NCBI RefSeq assembly: GCF_001425265.1
Contig: NZ_LMEC01000020.1
Span: forward strand, 830,707 to 894,706
Length of the DNA stretch: 64,000 nucleotides
Direction of reading: 5' to 3'
Source of the DNA: Massilia sp. Root418
GTDB taxonomy: Bacteria > Pseudomonadota > Gammaproteobacteria > Burkholderiales > Burkholderiaceae_D
The position numbers were made by a program, and so were the translations under genes. Shown here in pieces: positions 7,390-16,790 of this stretch. Position 1 is the first letter of the stretch. Each line of letters starts with the position of its first letter. Below the pieces are notes generated by a model. It was given only the letters and a program-made list of their open reading frames with translations. It made no database searches and had not been told where the DNA came from.

Positions 7390-8376
7390 TTACATCCGAG
7401 CAAGAACCGCGCCCCAGGTGAAGCCGCCGCCCACGCCTTCCATCATGACGTTGTCGCCCTTCTTGATGCGGCCGTCGCGTACTGCCTGGTCCAGCGCCAG
7501 CGGGATCGAGGCTGCGGACGTGTTGCCGTGCTGGTCCACCGTGACGATCATCTTTTCCAGCGGCAGGCCCAGCTTCTTGGCGGTGCCGTTCATGATGCGG
7601 ATGTTGGCCTGGTGCGGCACCAGCCAGTCGATCTGGTCCGCGGTCATGCCGGCGTGCTCCAGCGCTTCGTTGGCCACCTTCTCCAGCACGCTCACGGCCA
7701 GCTTGAACACCGCCGGGCCGTCCATGTACAGGTAGGAGCTGCCCGCCACCGCGCCGCCGGCCAGGCTTCCGGGCACGCTCAGGATGTCGGAATGGCGGCC
7801 GTCGGCATGCAGCTTGGTCGCCAGGATGCCGGGCTCGTCCGAGCCGGTCATGACGATGGCGCCGGCGCCGTCGCCAAACAGCACGCAGGTGGTGCGGTCT
7901 TCGAAATTGAGAATGCGCGAGAACACTTCGGCGCCGATCACCAGCACGTTCTTGTGCACGCCGGCCTTGATGAAGGCGTCGGCGGTGGACACGGCGTAGA
8001 CGAAGCCGCTGCACACGGCCTGCACGTCCACGGCGGCGCCGCTATTGGTCTGGCCCAGCTTGCGCTGCACGATGCAGGCGGTACTGGGGAAGCTGCCGAA
8101 GAAATCGGGGGTGGAGCTGGCCACGATGATCAGGTCGATATCGTTGATCTGCATACCGGCCATGTCCAGCGCATGGCGCGCGGCGTGCACGGCCAGGTCG
8201 GAGGAAGCCTGCTCAGGCTCGGCGTAGTGGCGCGCCGAAATGCCGCTGCGGCTGGAAATCCATTCGTCGGACGTCTCTATCCCCTTGGCCGCCAGCTGGG
8301 CGGTCAAGTCCTCGTTGGTCACGCGTTTTTCAGGCAGGTAGCTGCCGGTGCCAATAATTTTGCTATACAAAGTCAT
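7390..8376 (-). CDS. fabH: 3-oxoacyl-ACP synthase III (FabH)
   Basis: A 328-residue enzyme that starts fatty-acid synthesis by condensing acetyl-CoA with malonyl-ACP. The Cys-His-Asn triad is present: Cys in VQAVCSGFVYA near residue 122, His in VPHQANIRI near 255, and Asn in HGNTSAAS near 285. The N-terminal TGSYLPEKRVTNEDL is typical. It follows plsX by 16 bases on the same strand, the usual plsX-fabH order. Confidence 0.97.
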   Translation of the reverse strand: MTLYSKIIGTGSYLPEKRVTNEDLTAQLAAKGIETSDEWISSRSGISARHYAEPEQASSDLAVHAARHALDMAGMQINDIDLIIVASSTPDFFGSFPSTACIVQRKLGQTNSGAAVDVQAVCSGFVYAVSTADAFIKAGVHKNVLVIGAEVFSRILNFEDRTTCVLFGDGAGAIVMTGSDEPGILATKLHADGRHSDILSVPGSLAGGAVAGSSYLYMDGPAVFKLAVSVLEKVANEALEHAGMTADQIDWLVPHQANIRIMNGTAKKLGLPLEKMIVTVDQHGNTSAASIPLALDQAVRDGRIKKGDNVMMEGVGGGFTWGAVLARM

Positions 8377-8392
8377 GCGTTTCCATCCACTT

Positions 8393-9457
8393 TCAGGTGA
8401 CGGAGCTGGGCTGCTCCTGTGTAGTGTCCGTGCTTCGCGGCATCAGTTCGGCAATCATGGTCGACAAATGTGCCTGCACGTCATTTTTTGCAGCATCATA
8501 CGCTCGACGGATCGCCCATTCAAATGAATATGCATCGGCTCCGCCGTGACTCTTGAACACCAGGCCGCGCAGGCCCAGCAAGCTGGCGCCATTGTAGCGG
8601 GAGGGATTGAGGCGGCTCTTGATGGCCTTCAAGGCACTGCTGGCGATCAGTGCGCCCAGCATGGTGAAGATGTTGCGCTTGAACTCGGACGTCAGCACGT
8701 CCTTGAAGAAGCGCGCCACGCCTTCCACCGATTTCAGCGTGACGTTGCCGACGAAGCCGTCGCACACCACCAGGTCGGTGGTGCCTTTGAAAATGTCGTT
8801 GCCCTCCACGTTGCCGTAGAAGTTGAGCGCGCCGCGCTCGTGGTCGGCCTGCAGCAGCTTGCTGGTGAGCTTGACCACTTCATTGCCCTTGATGTCTTCG
8901 GTGCCCACGTTGAGCAGGCCGATGGTGGGCCGGGCGATGCCTTCCATGGCATTGACCAGCACCGAGCCCATGATGGCGAACTGGTGCAAATGGTGCGGTT
9001 CGCAGTCGACGTTCGCGCCCAGGTCCAGCATATAGGTGGGGCCGCCCTTCTGGTTGGGCATGATGGAGCAGATGGCGGGACGGTCCACGCCAGCCATGGT
9101 CTTGAGCACGTAGCGCGAGACGGCCATCAGGGCGCCGGTGTTGCCGGCCGAGACGGCGGCCTGGGCCTTGCCGTCCTTGACTTGCTCGACCGCCACGCGC
9201 ATCGAGGAATCTTTCTTGCGGCGCAGGGCCACTTCCAGCGGGTCGTCCATCAGCACTTGCTCGGAGGCGTGCTGGATCGACAGGCGGGGATGCGCCTCGG
9301 CGTGGTGCTTCTTGAGCTCGGCGCGGATGGCGTCTTCCAGGCCAACCAAGATCAGCTCGGCTTCCGCCTCACGCTTCAAAAAGGAAATGGCGCCAGGAAT
9401 GGTGACAGACAGGCCGTGATCTCCGCCCATGCAGTCGATAGAAATTTTGATTGTCAT
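8393..9457 (-). CDS. plsX: Phosphate acyltransferase (PlsX)
   Basis: A 354-residue enzyme that makes acyl-phosphate from acyl-ACP for the first step of phospholipid synthesis. It begins with the family signature ISIDCMGGDHG and carries AVSAGNTGALMA and the C-terminal FKSHGGADAYSFEWAIRRAY segment. It lies between rpmF and fabH, as in many bacteria. A terminator-like hairpin separates it from rpmF. Confidence 0.96.
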   Translation of the reverse strand: MTIKISIDCMGGDHGLSVTIPGAISFLKREAEAELILVGLEDAIRAELKKHHAEAHPRLSIQHASEQVLMDDPLEVALRRKKDSSMRVAVEQVKDGKAQAAVSAGNTGALMAVSRYVLKTMAGVDRPAICSIMPNQKGGPTYMLDLGANVDCEPHHLHQFAIMGSVLVNAMEGIARPTIGLLNVGTEDIKGNEVVKLTSKLLQADHERGALNFYGNVEGNDIFKGTTDLVVCDGFVGNVTLKSVEGVARFFKDVLTSEFKRNIFTMLGALIASSALKAIKSRLNPSRYNGASLLGLRGLVFKSHGGADAYSFEWAIRRAYDAAKNDVQAHLSTMIAELMPRSTDTTQEQPSSVT

Positions 9458-9540
9458 TGTGGGACAAGTGCGCGCCTGAAACGCTTCAGGGCTGCAGAGA
9501 TGCGGGTTTGACAGGCAGGCTAGCTAGCCGCCAAGGAAAA

Positions 9541-9583
9541 GAAAAAAGCGGCGCCACGTCAGTAAAAACCACGTCGCACCGCT
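9541..9583 (-). terminator. Intrinsic terminator after rpmF
   Basis: On the minus strand a 13-base stem with two imperfect pairs (9571-9583 pairing with 9547-9559) is followed by a run of six T (complement of 9542-9547). It lies in the 149-base gap between rpmF and plsX, so much rpmF transcription may end here and plsX may have a separate promoter. Confidence 0.6.
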
Positions 9584-9606
9584 CTTATTCTTGGTAAAAA
9601 CGTCGA

Positions 9607-9789
9607 TTACTCGTCGTTTTTGGTCTTCAGCACTTTACGGCCACGGTAGAAACCGTTCGGGCTGATGTGGTGACGCAGGTGGGTTTCACCGGTGGTTGGC
9701 TCGATACCCAGTTGTGGAGCAACCAGGAAATCGTGCGAACGGTGCATACCGCGCTTGGATGGGGACTTCTTATTCTGCTGAACTGCCAT
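9607..9789 (-). CDS. rpmF: 50S ribosomal protein L32
   Basis: A 60-residue basic protein beginning MAVQQNKKSPSKRGMHRSHD, the conserved L32 N-terminus. The TGETHLRHHISPNGFYRGRKV segment is also typical. The Cys pairs of zinc-binding L32 forms are absent, so this is the Cys-free type. It sits between the DUF177 gene and plsX, the conserved yceD-rpmF-plsX order. An AGGAG ribosome-binding site lies just upstream. Confidence 0.97.
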   Translation of the reverse strand: MAVQQNKKSPSKRGMHRSHDFLVAPQLGIEPTTGETHLRHHISPNGFYRGRKVLKTKNDE

Positions 9790-10004
9790 GATGACTCCTA
9801 ATACATAAGTTCTAAAATTCTAACACATTCGACCGGCAAATACATGCGAATCGAGTATCCCAGCGGCAAAATCTGCCGCCATCGATCAGTGACCGATGTT
9901 CTGATGCCACTACCTACAACAATGCCAATACTCGCAACACTCGACTGCCTGCACGCGCTTTGACACGTTCTTTACAACGACTATTCTGTATAACTGAGCT
10001 GTAC

Positions 10005-10499
10005 TTATTTTTTGAGGTCTTTCAGACCTTCAAAGGGCGACTTCTTCTCGGACTGCAGAGAGTCGAGCAGCGCCGTACTCGGACATACATCGTGTTTCGG
10101 CGTGTGCGGCAGGGCCAGCAACGCTTCATCTTCCACCAGGTACATCAAATCCATGTCGCGGGTGCCCACGATCACGTCCACCGTTTCATCGTCGATGATC
10201 TGCTCGATCTCGTCGGCCTGCTCATCGTCCTTGCCCAGCATCAGCAGCGTCGAGGACGCCATATGGTGGGCAAAGGGCTGCATGCAGCGCTGGCAAACCA
10301 GCTGCACGGTGCCATCCACGGTCAGACGCATCTGCGGGAAGCCGTGCTTGCTCACGCCGCCCTGCACCGTCCAGGCGATGGAGCCGGACGCATCAGCGCA
10401 CTCTTTGGCCAGGCGGGTCATCTCGGCGACCGGCGTGACGCCGTCGCGGTTTGCCTTAGTCCGACTGAAATCAAACGCGTCGATCACAAAAGCACTCAT
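10005..10499 (-). CDS. DUF177 (YceD) family protein
   Basis: A protein of about 164 residues of the YceD/DUF177 family, conserved upstream of rpmF in most bacteria and linked to 23S rRNA or ribosome assembly. The central CQRCMQPF motif is the family signature. An acidic stretch follows (DDEQADEIEQIIDDE), and the C-terminus ends with the usual GLKDLKK. The start MSAFVIDAFDF at 10499 was chosen over an upstream codon because it matches the family N-terminus. The maf gene diverges from its 5' side. Confidence 0.88.
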   Translation of the reverse strand: MSAFVIDAFDFSRTKANRDGVTPVAEMTRLAKECADASGSIAWTVQGGVSKHGFPQMRLTVDGTVQLVCQRCMQPFAHHMASSTLLMLGKDDEQADEIEQIIDDETVDVIVGTRDMDLMYLVEDEALLALPHTPKHDVCPSTALLDSLQSEKKSPFEGLKDLKK

Positions 10500-10644
10500 A
10501 GCCTGCATTCCCCGGAAAACCTGCGATAATAGCAGGGTTTTCGCCGGCGCGTCAAAGTCCGCGCACATTTTTGTGCTGTGGGCGGCGCTAAATGCACGGC
10601 GCACAGAGCATATAACAATTTCCCGGACAGGGCCAGTAAACTAC

Positions 10645-11253
10645 ATGCTTACCGAACAGAATTCTTCCCCGCCCCGCATCATCCTCGCTTCCAGTTCCGC
10701 CTACCGCAAGGAACTGTTGTCACGCCTGCAACTTCCATTCACCGTGGCGGTGCCGGACATCGACGAAAGCCCGCTGCCGGCCGAAACGCCCAGCGCCACC
10801 GCGCTGCGCCTGGCGCGCGAGAAGGCCGCCGCCGTGGCAGCCAGCCATCCGGGCTGCCTGGTGATCGGCTCCGACCAGGTGGCCACCCTGGACGGCGAAC
10901 AGATCGGCAAGCCCGGCAGCCATGCCGCCGCGCTGGCCCAGCTGCAGAAAATGCGCGGGCGCGAGGTGGTGTTCCACACCGCGCTGTGCCTGTGGGACGG
11001 CCGCAACAGCCACGCTTATATAGAAGACATCCAGACCGTCGTGAAGTTCCGCGATTTGCCGGACGACGAGCTGGACGCCTACCTGCGCATCGAGCAGCCT
11101 TACGACTGCGCCGGCAGCGCCAAGAACGAGGCGCTGGGCATCGCCATCCTGGAGCGCATCGACAGCAGCGATCCCACCGCCCTCACCGGCCTGCCGCTGA
11201 TCGCCCTCACCGGCATGCTGCGCGCGGCCGGCGTTTCCTTTTTCAACACTTAA
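10645..11253 (+). CDS. Maf-like nucleoside triphosphate pyrophosphatase (YceF type)
   Basis: A 202-residue Maf-superfamily enzyme. It has the ILASSSAYRKELL phosphate-binding start, IGSDQVATLDG with the catalytic Asp, and the YDCAGSAKNE segment of the YceF (m7GTP pyrophosphatase) subgroup. The family hydrolyses non-canonical or modified nucleotides. The start at 10645 gives the conserved N-terminus. Its position beside DUF177 and rpmF matches the yceF location in gamma- and beta-proteobacteria. Confidence 0.92.
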   Translation: MLTEQNSSPPRIILASSSAYRKELLSRLQLPFTVAVPDIDESPLPAETPSATALRLAREKAAAVAASHPGCLVIGSDQVATLDGEQIGKPGSHAAALAQLQKMRGREVVFHTALCLWDGRNSHAYIEDIQTVVKFRDLPDDELDAYLRIEQPYDCAGSAKNEALGIAILERIDSSDPTALTGLPLIALTGMLRAAGVSFFNT

Positions 11254-11261
11254 TCAGAACC

Positions 11262-11999
11262 ATGCCAGGCACTCTTTTCCTGATCCCCAACACCCTCGGC
11301 GAAACCGAAGCGCTGTCCCATGTCATCCCCGAGCACGTGCAGGCGACCACCGCCGCCCTCGGCTACTTCGTGGCGGAAAACGCCAAGACCGCGCGCGCCT
11401 TCCTGAAACTGGTGGGCGCGCAGCATCCGCTGTCCCGTCCGCTGCAGGAAATCAGGATCAGCGAGCTGAACGTGAACACGCCGCAGCAAGCACTGCTGGG
11501 CCTGCTGGAGCCCCTGCTGGCCGGCGAGGACGCCGGCCTGGTATCCGAGGCGGGCGTGCCCGCCGTGGCCGACCCGGGCGCGGACCTGGTGCGCCTGGCG
11601 CACCAGCACGGCATTCCGGTGCGGCCGCTGGTGGGCCCGTCGTCCATCCTGCTGTCGGTCATGGCCAGCGGCCTGAACGGCCAAAGCTTCGCCTTCAACG
11701 GCTACCTGCCCACCGACGCCGCGCTGCGCACCAAGCGCATCAAGGAACTGGAAAGCCGCTCGCGCAGCGAGAAGCAAACCCAGCTGTTTATCGAGACGCC
11801 CTACCGCAACGCGGCCCTACTGGAAGCGCTGGTGGCCGGCTGCAATGGCGGCACGCTGATTTGCTTTGCCACCGACATCAGCCTGCCGACTGAAACCATC
11901 CGCACCATGACGGGTGCGCAGTGGAAGAGCCAGCTGGCGGCAGGCAAGGCGCCGGACTTCCACAAGAAGCCCACCGTGTTCCTCATCCTGGGCCAGTAA
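11262..11999 (+). CDS. RsmI-related SAM-dependent methyltransferase
   Basis: A 245-residue protein of the tetrapyrrole-methylase fold, in the RsmI/YraL group (COG0313). It has LFLIPNTLGE at the start, LVSEAGVPAVADPGADLV near residue 90, and PLVGPSSILLSVMASG near 125. It is shorter than RsmI (about 280 residues) and its motifs diverge, so it is probably the second, uncharacterised paralogue found in many beta-proteobacteria rather than the 16S rRNA enzyme. It follows maf by 8 bases and is likely co-transcribed. Confidence 0.82.
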   Translation: MPGTLFLIPNTLGETEALSHVIPEHVQATTAALGYFVAENAKTARAFLKLVGAQHPLSRPLQEIRISELNVNTPQQALLGLLEPLLAGEDAGLVSEAGVPAVADPGADLVRLAHQHGIPVRPLVGPSSILLSVMASGLNGQSFAFNGYLPTDAALRTKRIKELESRSRSEKQTQLFIETPYRNAALLEALVAGCNGGTLICFATDISLPTETIRTMTGAQWKSQLAAGKAPDFHKKPTVFLILGQ

Positions 12000-12008
12000 A
12001 AGCACGCC

Positions 12009-12872
12009 ATGCAGCCCGCCGACCTCGCCATCTCGATCCGCAGCTATGGCGACGTCCGCTCCACCGACCGGCATGACTACGCGCAACTGGTGCTGCCGCT
12101 GCAAGGCGCGGTCATGCTGGACATCGAAGGCAGGGAAGCGCGGCTCGATCCGCTGCGCGCGGCCTTTGTCGAGCCGGGCGCCTGGCATTCGCAGCGCGGC
12201 ACGCCGGACAACCGCTCGCTGATCCTCGACATCGCTACGCCCGCACTGCCGGCGCCGCTGCGCGACCAGCTCGGCGGCCGGCCCTTCCGTCCGCTCAACG
12301 CTGCTTCGGGCAAGCTGGTGGAATTCATGGGCCTGATGCTGGACCAGCAGGCGCTCGCGGCCACGGCGCTGCCCGCGCAACCATCCGCTCAACAGTCCAC
12401 CGGGCTGACCGCCGTGCTGTCCACCGGGCTGCCCTCGCAGCTTTCCGCGCCACCGCCCGCCCTGCTGCCCGCCGCCGCCCTGCGGGCCTGGCTGGGCTTG
12501 CTGATCGACTCGCTCACCTTGCCATCGCCGCAGCCGCGCTCACGCCTGGCAGCGGTGCTGGCCGCCGTGGCCGCCAATCCGGGCCAGCCGTGGAGCACCG
12601 AACGCATGGCGGACAAGGCCGGCCTCAGCGTGAGCCGCCTGCACGCCCTGTTCCGCGAAGAGCACGCCACCACCCCGCACGGCTGGCTGCTGCGCATCCG
12701 CATCGAGTGCGCCTGCGCCCTGCTGGCGCGCAGCAGCCTGCCGATCGCCGACATCGCCTGCCGCGCAGGCTTTGCCGACCAGAGCGCCCTCACCCGCGCC
12801 ATGCGTAACAGTGTCGGCCGGACGCCCGCTTCCTACCGCAGGCAGGCGCAGGAGATTTTGCCTAAACCCTGA
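12009..12872 (+). CDS. AraC-family transcriptional regulator
   Basis: A 287-residue regulator. Residues 1-100 form a cupin-like sensing domain with FVEPGAWHSQRGTPDNRSL. The C-terminal 100 residues hold two helix-turn-helix motifs (MADKAGLSVSRLHALFREEH and IADIACRAGFADQSALTRAM). Between them lies a low-complexity Ala/Pro/Ser segment with a short duplication (STGLTAVLSTGLPS). It starts 9 bases after the methyltransferase gene. Its likely targets are itself or the exporter that follows 64 bases downstream; the ligand is unknown. Confidence 0.87.
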   Translation: MQPADLAISIRSYGDVRSTDRHDYAQLVLPLQGAVMLDIEGREARLDPLRAAFVEPGAWHSQRGTPDNRSLILDIATPALPAPLRDQLGGRPFRPLNAASGKLVEFMGLMLDQQALAATALPAQPSAQQSTGLTAVLSTGLPSQLSAPPPALLPAAALRAWLGLLIDSLTLPSPQPRSRLAAVLAAVAANPGQPWSTERMADKAGLSVSRLHALFREEHATTPHGWLLRIRIECACALLARSSLPIADIACRAGFADQSALTRAMRNSVGRTPASYRRQAQEILPKP

Positions 12873-12936
12873 GAGTTCGCGACAAGAGATTTTCCGGCGC
12901 AGCGGGCATCATCGCCCCAACTGTGAAGGAACTCGC

Positions 12937-13917
12937 GTGGATTCGAAACGACTATTGGCAGGGGTCGCCTGCGGCGTGGCCGCTGGCGCCCTGTGGGGGC
13001 TGGTGTTCCTTGCGCCCGAACTGGCGCGCGGCCACACGCCGCTGCAGCTGTCCGCCGGGCGCTACCTGGCCTACGGCATTGCTGCCTGCGCGCTGATCGC
13101 GCCGTCCTGGCGCCGCATGCGGGGTGCGCTCGGCTGGCGCGACTGGGCCGCGCTGGCCTGGCTTAGCATGCTCGGCAACATCCTCTACTACTTGCTGCTG
13201 GCCAGCGCCGTGCAGCTGGGCGGCGTGGTCATGACCTCGCTGGTGATCGGCCTGCTGCCGGTGGCCGTGACCGTCATCGGCAGCCGCGAGCACGGCGCCG
13301 TGCCGCTGGCGCGCCTGGCGCCCTCCCTGCTGCTCAGTGCGGCAGGCACTGCCTGCATCGCCTGGCAGGCGCTGGCCGCCAACGCCGCAGCCCCCGCCAC
13401 GCCAGCGGCGGCAGCGGCGGCGACGGCAGCCCCGGCGGCCGCAGCGGCGGGGTCGGGCGCCATCGGCCTGCTGTGCGCTTTCGGCGCGCTGGTCTCATGG
13501 ACCGCCTACGCCGTGGCCAACAAGCGCAAGCTGGCGGCGCTCAGCCACATCAGCCCGCACGACTGGAGCCTGCTGACCGGCGTTGCCACCGGCGCGCTGG
13601 CGCTGCTGCTTGCCGTGCCCGCCTTCCTGGTGCCCGACGGCGGCCCGGCGCACGCGCCAGGCGGCTGGCTGCGGTTCATCGCCATCGTCACAGCGGTCGG
13701 CCTGCTCTGCTCCATCGTCGGCAACGCGCTGTGGAACCGCGCCAGCCGCCTCCTGCCCCTCACGCTGAGCGGCCAGCTCATCCTCTTCGAAACCCTGTTT
13801 GCCCTGTTCTACAGCTTCCTGTGGCAAGCGCGCTGGCCCACCGCCATCGAATGCGCCGCTGTCGCCCTGCTCTGCGCCAGCGTACTCAGCTGCACTTCGG
13901 CCCACCGCAAGCCGTGA
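12937..13917 (+). CDS. EamA/DMT-superfamily membrane transporter
   Basis: A 326-residue protein with about ten hydrophobic segments in two EamA repeats, beginning AGVACGVAAGALWGLVFLAPEL. The GTG start at 12937 was chosen because AAGGAA lies 8 bases upstream and it places the first membrane helix at the N-terminus. A central Ala-rich loop (about residues 147-170) separates the halves. The family exports metabolites or amino acids; the substrate cannot be told here. It may be controlled by the AraC regulator upstream. Confidence 0.85.
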   Translation: MDSKRLLAGVACGVAAGALWGLVFLAPELARGHTPLQLSAGRYLAYGIAACALIAPSWRRMRGALGWRDWAALAWLSMLGNILYYLLLASAVQLGGVVMTSLVIGLLPVAVTVIGSREHGAVPLARLAPSLLLSAAGTACIAWQALAANAAAPATPAAAAAATAAPAAAAAGSGAIGLLCAFGALVSWTAYAVANKRKLAALSHISPHDWSLLTGVATGALALLLAVPAFLVPDGGPAHAPGGWLRFIAIVTAVGLLCSIVGNALWNRASRLLPLTLSGQLILFETLFALFYSFLWQARWPTAIECAAVALLCASVLSCTSAHRKP

Positions 13918-13959
13918 TATATTCGGCAAACTTAATCAATTCCCAAGCAAGGAGACCGC

Positions 13960-15135
13960 ATGGCCGACGGGCACGGTCAGCAGCACCGCCTGCAACATGT
14001 CGATGCCCTGCGCGGTTTTGCCCTGCTGGGCATCCTCAGCGTAAACATCTGGGCCTTCGCCGACTCGCATTTCGCCTCGCCCACATCAAACCCCGCCTAC
14101 GGCTCCGCGCTGGACAACGCCGTGCGCTTCGCGGCGGCGCTGCTGTTCGAAACCAAGTTCTACCTGCTGTTCTCTTTCCTGTTCGGTTACAGCGTGACGC
14201 TGCAGATGGACGCCGCCGCCCGCGCCCACGCCGCCTTCCTGCCGCGCATGCTGCGCCGCCAGGCCGGCCTGATCGCGCTCGGCCTGCTGCACGGCGCCCT
14301 GCTGTTCTACGGCGACATCATGTCCCTGTACGGCGCGCTCGGGCTCGTCCTGCTGGCCCGCCGCCACTGGCCGCCGGCGCGCGCGGCCACAGCGGCGATC
14401 TGGCTGCTGGGCATCATGGGTGCGGGCTGGATGCTGTTCGGGCTGCTGTTCATCGGCGTCACGGAAGCCCCGCCGCCCGATCCGGATGTGATCGTCAAGT
14501 TGCAGGCGTTCACCGGCAGCGCCGCCGCCACCCAGGCTTACCACCTCGGCCACCTTGCGGACATGCTGGGCATCATCCTGCTGCTGCAAGGCCCCAGCGC
14601 CATGGCGCTGTTCTTCCTGGGTTTTGCCGCCGGGCGCCTGCGGCTGTTCGAGCAGCCGGACCTGTACCGCGAAGCCGCACGGCGCCTGCTGCGCGCCGGC
14701 TTGCCAATGGGACTGGCCGGCGCGCTCTGCTACGCCATCGCGTCCACCTATGCGCCGGGCGGCTGGTTCGAAGTGATGGCCTTCGGTCTCGGCCAGCTCA
14801 CCGCGCCACTGCTGTGCTTTTCCTACGTGGCCGGCGCCCTGCTGCTGTTCGCCAGGCCGGCAGGCAAGCGCATCGAAGCGGCGCTGGCCCCCATGGGTAA
14901 AATGGCGCTGAGTAACTACCTGCTGCAATCTCTGCTGCTCGGCCTGCTGTTCACCGGCTACGGCCTGCGCCTGATCGACCGCCTTTCCCCGCTGGCGGTG
15001 CTGGCCTGCGTGCCGCCCATCTACGCGCTGCAAATGCTGCTAAGCCGCTGGTGGCTGGGCCGCTACCGCTACGGTCCCGGCGAATGGCTGCTGCGCGCCG
15101 CCACCTTGGGCGCCATTCCGCCGCTGATCAGGTAA
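13960..15135 (+). CDS. DUF418 (YeiB-like) inner-membrane protein
   Basis: A 391-residue polytopic membrane protein. It opens with the family signature RLQHVDALRGFALLGILSVN and carries YLLFSFLFGYSVTLQMD near residue 70. The C-terminal DUF418 domain includes GKMALSNYLLQS and ends with a GPGEWLLR motif. The family resembles acyltransferase-type membrane proteins, but its function is not established. It begins 42 bases after the transporter gene with AAGGAG upstream. Confidence 0.87.
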   Translation: MADGHGQQHRLQHVDALRGFALLGILSVNIWAFADSHFASPTSNPAYGSALDNAVRFAAALLFETKFYLLFSFLFGYSVTLQMDAAARAHAAFLPRMLRRQAGLIALGLLHGALLFYGDIMSLYGALGLVLLARRHWPPARAATAAIWLLGIMGAGWMLFGLLFIGVTEAPPPDPDVIVKLQAFTGSAAATQAYHLGHLADMLGIILLLQGPSAMALFFLGFAAGRLRLFEQPDLYREAARRLLRAGLPMGLAGALCYAIASTYAPGGWFEVMAFGLGQLTAPLLCFSYVAGALLLFARPAGKRIEAALAPMGKMALSNYLLQSLLLGLLFTGYGLRLIDRLSPLAVLACVPPIYALQMLLSRWWLGRYRYGPGEWLLRAATLGAIPPLIR

Positions 15136-15228
15136 GCGGCAAAGTGACAAAGTGTGACTATTCGGCCGCCTCCTGCTGCTATGCTCCCGGTTCCATTGCC
15201 ACAAAGCATTAGCCGAACCAGGACCCAG

Positions 15229-16296
15229 ATGGAGCGCAGCCATTCAAAACGCCAGAGTTTCCTGCCCGGCCTGCTGGCCGGCGCCGCCCTCCTGCTGGCC
15301 ACGGACGTCGCGCATATGGAACTCATCCGCTACGAAGTGCCGCGCCCCGTCTATTTCGCCGACAGCAGCTACTGGCTGCTGCTGCAGATGTTCGACATCG
15401 CGGGCGCGGTAGCGGCGGGCATCGCGGCGGCGCGCCAGCCGCCGGCCAAGCGCTGGAACACCGCCGTCGCGCTGCTGATACTGGCCATGCTCGTCAAGTT
15501 TTTCGCTGACCTGCCCATGACGCGGGCCCCCTGGCGCACTTTACTCTGGCACTGCACGCCGCTAGGCCTCCTGTGCGGCGCAGCCTGGCAGCACCGCTAC
15601 GGCCCCACAGCGCTGCCGGCGGCACGCCGGGGCAGTAGCCTGGCCACCGCACCCCACACATCGATTCCGCTCGCGCTGGGTGTGACGGCAATCTGCTTCG
15701 GCTGGTCAGTAGCCATATCGCTGGCCGCTGCCTTCGGCGGCGAGACAACCGGGGCATTCAACGACAACAACTTCCTGGCGCTGGTGCTCACGGAAGCCGT
15801 GCTGGCGAGCGTCGCCCTGACGGTGCTGCGTGCGCGCAACTACCCGCTGGGCACGCTGCGTCCCCGCTTTTCCCTTGCGGATGCGGGCGCGGGGATAGGG
15901 CTATGGCTGGCCACCCTCGGGGCATGCGCCATCGCGCTGGTTATCGCCGGCAGCGGCCAGCCATCACAGCCTGTGGAACAATTGCTTGCCGAAGCGCAGG
16001 TATCGGCGCCGGTGACCGTTCTGCTGTCGCTGGTCAACGGGGCTTATGAAGAAGTGTTCCTGCTCGGCTTCCTGGCAAGCGGCCTGCGCCGTTTCGGCGC
16101 TTCCAACGCCATCGCGATTACGCTGCTGGTGCGGCTGCTCACGCACGCTTACCAGGGGCCGCTCGGCGCCCTGAGTGTTATGGTGTTCGGGGCGGTGCTG
16201 GGCCTCTACTTCTTCCGCAGCGGCCGCCTGTTTCCCGTGGTCGCGGCGCACATCCTTGCAGACGCGACTGCGTTATTGAATACTGGAGCACCATGA
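15229..16296 (+). CDS. CPBP-family intramembrane metalloprotease
   Basis: A 355-residue protein with about eight hydrophobic segments. The CPBP (Abi) motifs are present in the C-terminal third: EEVFLLGFLASGLRRFG, then RLLTHAYQGP, and HILADATALL. In this family such Glu, Arg and His residues line a site inside the membrane; substrates are mostly unknown. The ATG at 15229 was chosen over a GTG at 15154 because the latter adds an unlikely Pro-rich leader. It overlaps the next gene by 4 bases, so translation may be coupled. Confidence 0.8.
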   Translation: MERSHSKRQSFLPGLLAGAALLLATDVAHMELIRYEVPRPVYFADSSYWLLLQMFDIAGAVAAGIAAARQPPAKRWNTAVALLILAMLVKFFADLPMTRAPWRTLLWHCTPLGLLCGAAWQHRYGPTALPAARRGSSLATAPHTSIPLALGVTAICFGWSVAISLAAAFGGETTGAFNDNNFLALVLTEAVLASVALTVLRARNYPLGTLRPRFSLADAGAGIGLWLATLGACAIALVIAGSGQPSQPVEQLLAEAQVSAPVTVLLSLVNGAYEEVFLLGFLASGLRRFGASNAIAITLLVRLLTHAYQGPLGALSVMVFGAVLGLYFFRSGRLFPVVAAHILADATALLNTGAP

Positions 16297-16787
16297 TCAT
16301 ACGACCAACAACCGAAGCGGACTGGGAAGTCCTGAAAGCCATCCGCATTGCCGCGCTGCTCGACGCGCCGACCGCGTTCGGCGTAACCCACGCCAGCGCC
16401 GCCGCGTACACGGACGCGCAATGGCAGGAACGCGCCTCGGCGCGCAACGGCACCGAATTCCTGCTCGCCTTTGACGGCGCGCAGGCCACCGGCATGGCGG
16501 CCCGCGCCGTCAGCGACAAGCAGGAATGCAATCTGATCGGCATGTGGGTCAAGCCCGAATACCGGGGCACGCCCGTAGCCGCAGCGCTGGTGCAGACCTT
16601 GCTGGCCCGCGCCGTGGCGCAAGGCCACCGCCGCGTGGTGCTGGACGTATCGCCCGTGAACGCGCGCGCGGCCGCCTTTTACCGCAAGCTGGGCTTTTCC
16701 TTCCTGCCCGAATGGGAGCCGCTGGCCAGCTATCCCGACATCCAGGTGCAGAAGATGGAATGGCTGTCCTCCGGCAGGGAGAACTGA
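16293..16787 (+). CDS. GNAT-family N-acetyltransferase
   Basis: A 164-residue single-domain acetyltransferase. It begins MIIRPTTEADWEVLKAIRI and carries the acetyl-CoA motif region at LIGMWVKPEYRGTPVAAALV, followed by VVLDVSPVNARAAAFYRKLGF. The normal Q/RxxGxG/A loop is altered to EYRGTPVA, which is still compatible with binding. It overlaps the CPBP gene by 4 bases and precedes the hydrolase by 3 bases, so the three form an operon. The substrate is unknown. Confidence 0.88.
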   Translation: MIIRPTTEADWEVLKAIRIAALLDAPTAFGVTHASAAAYTDAQWQERASARNGTEFLLAFDGAQATGMAARAVSDKQECNLIGMWVKPEYRGTPVAAALVQTLLARAVAQGHRRVVLDVSPVNARAAAFYRKLGFSFLPEWEPLASYPDIQVQKMEWLSSGREN

Positions 16788-16790
16788 CCC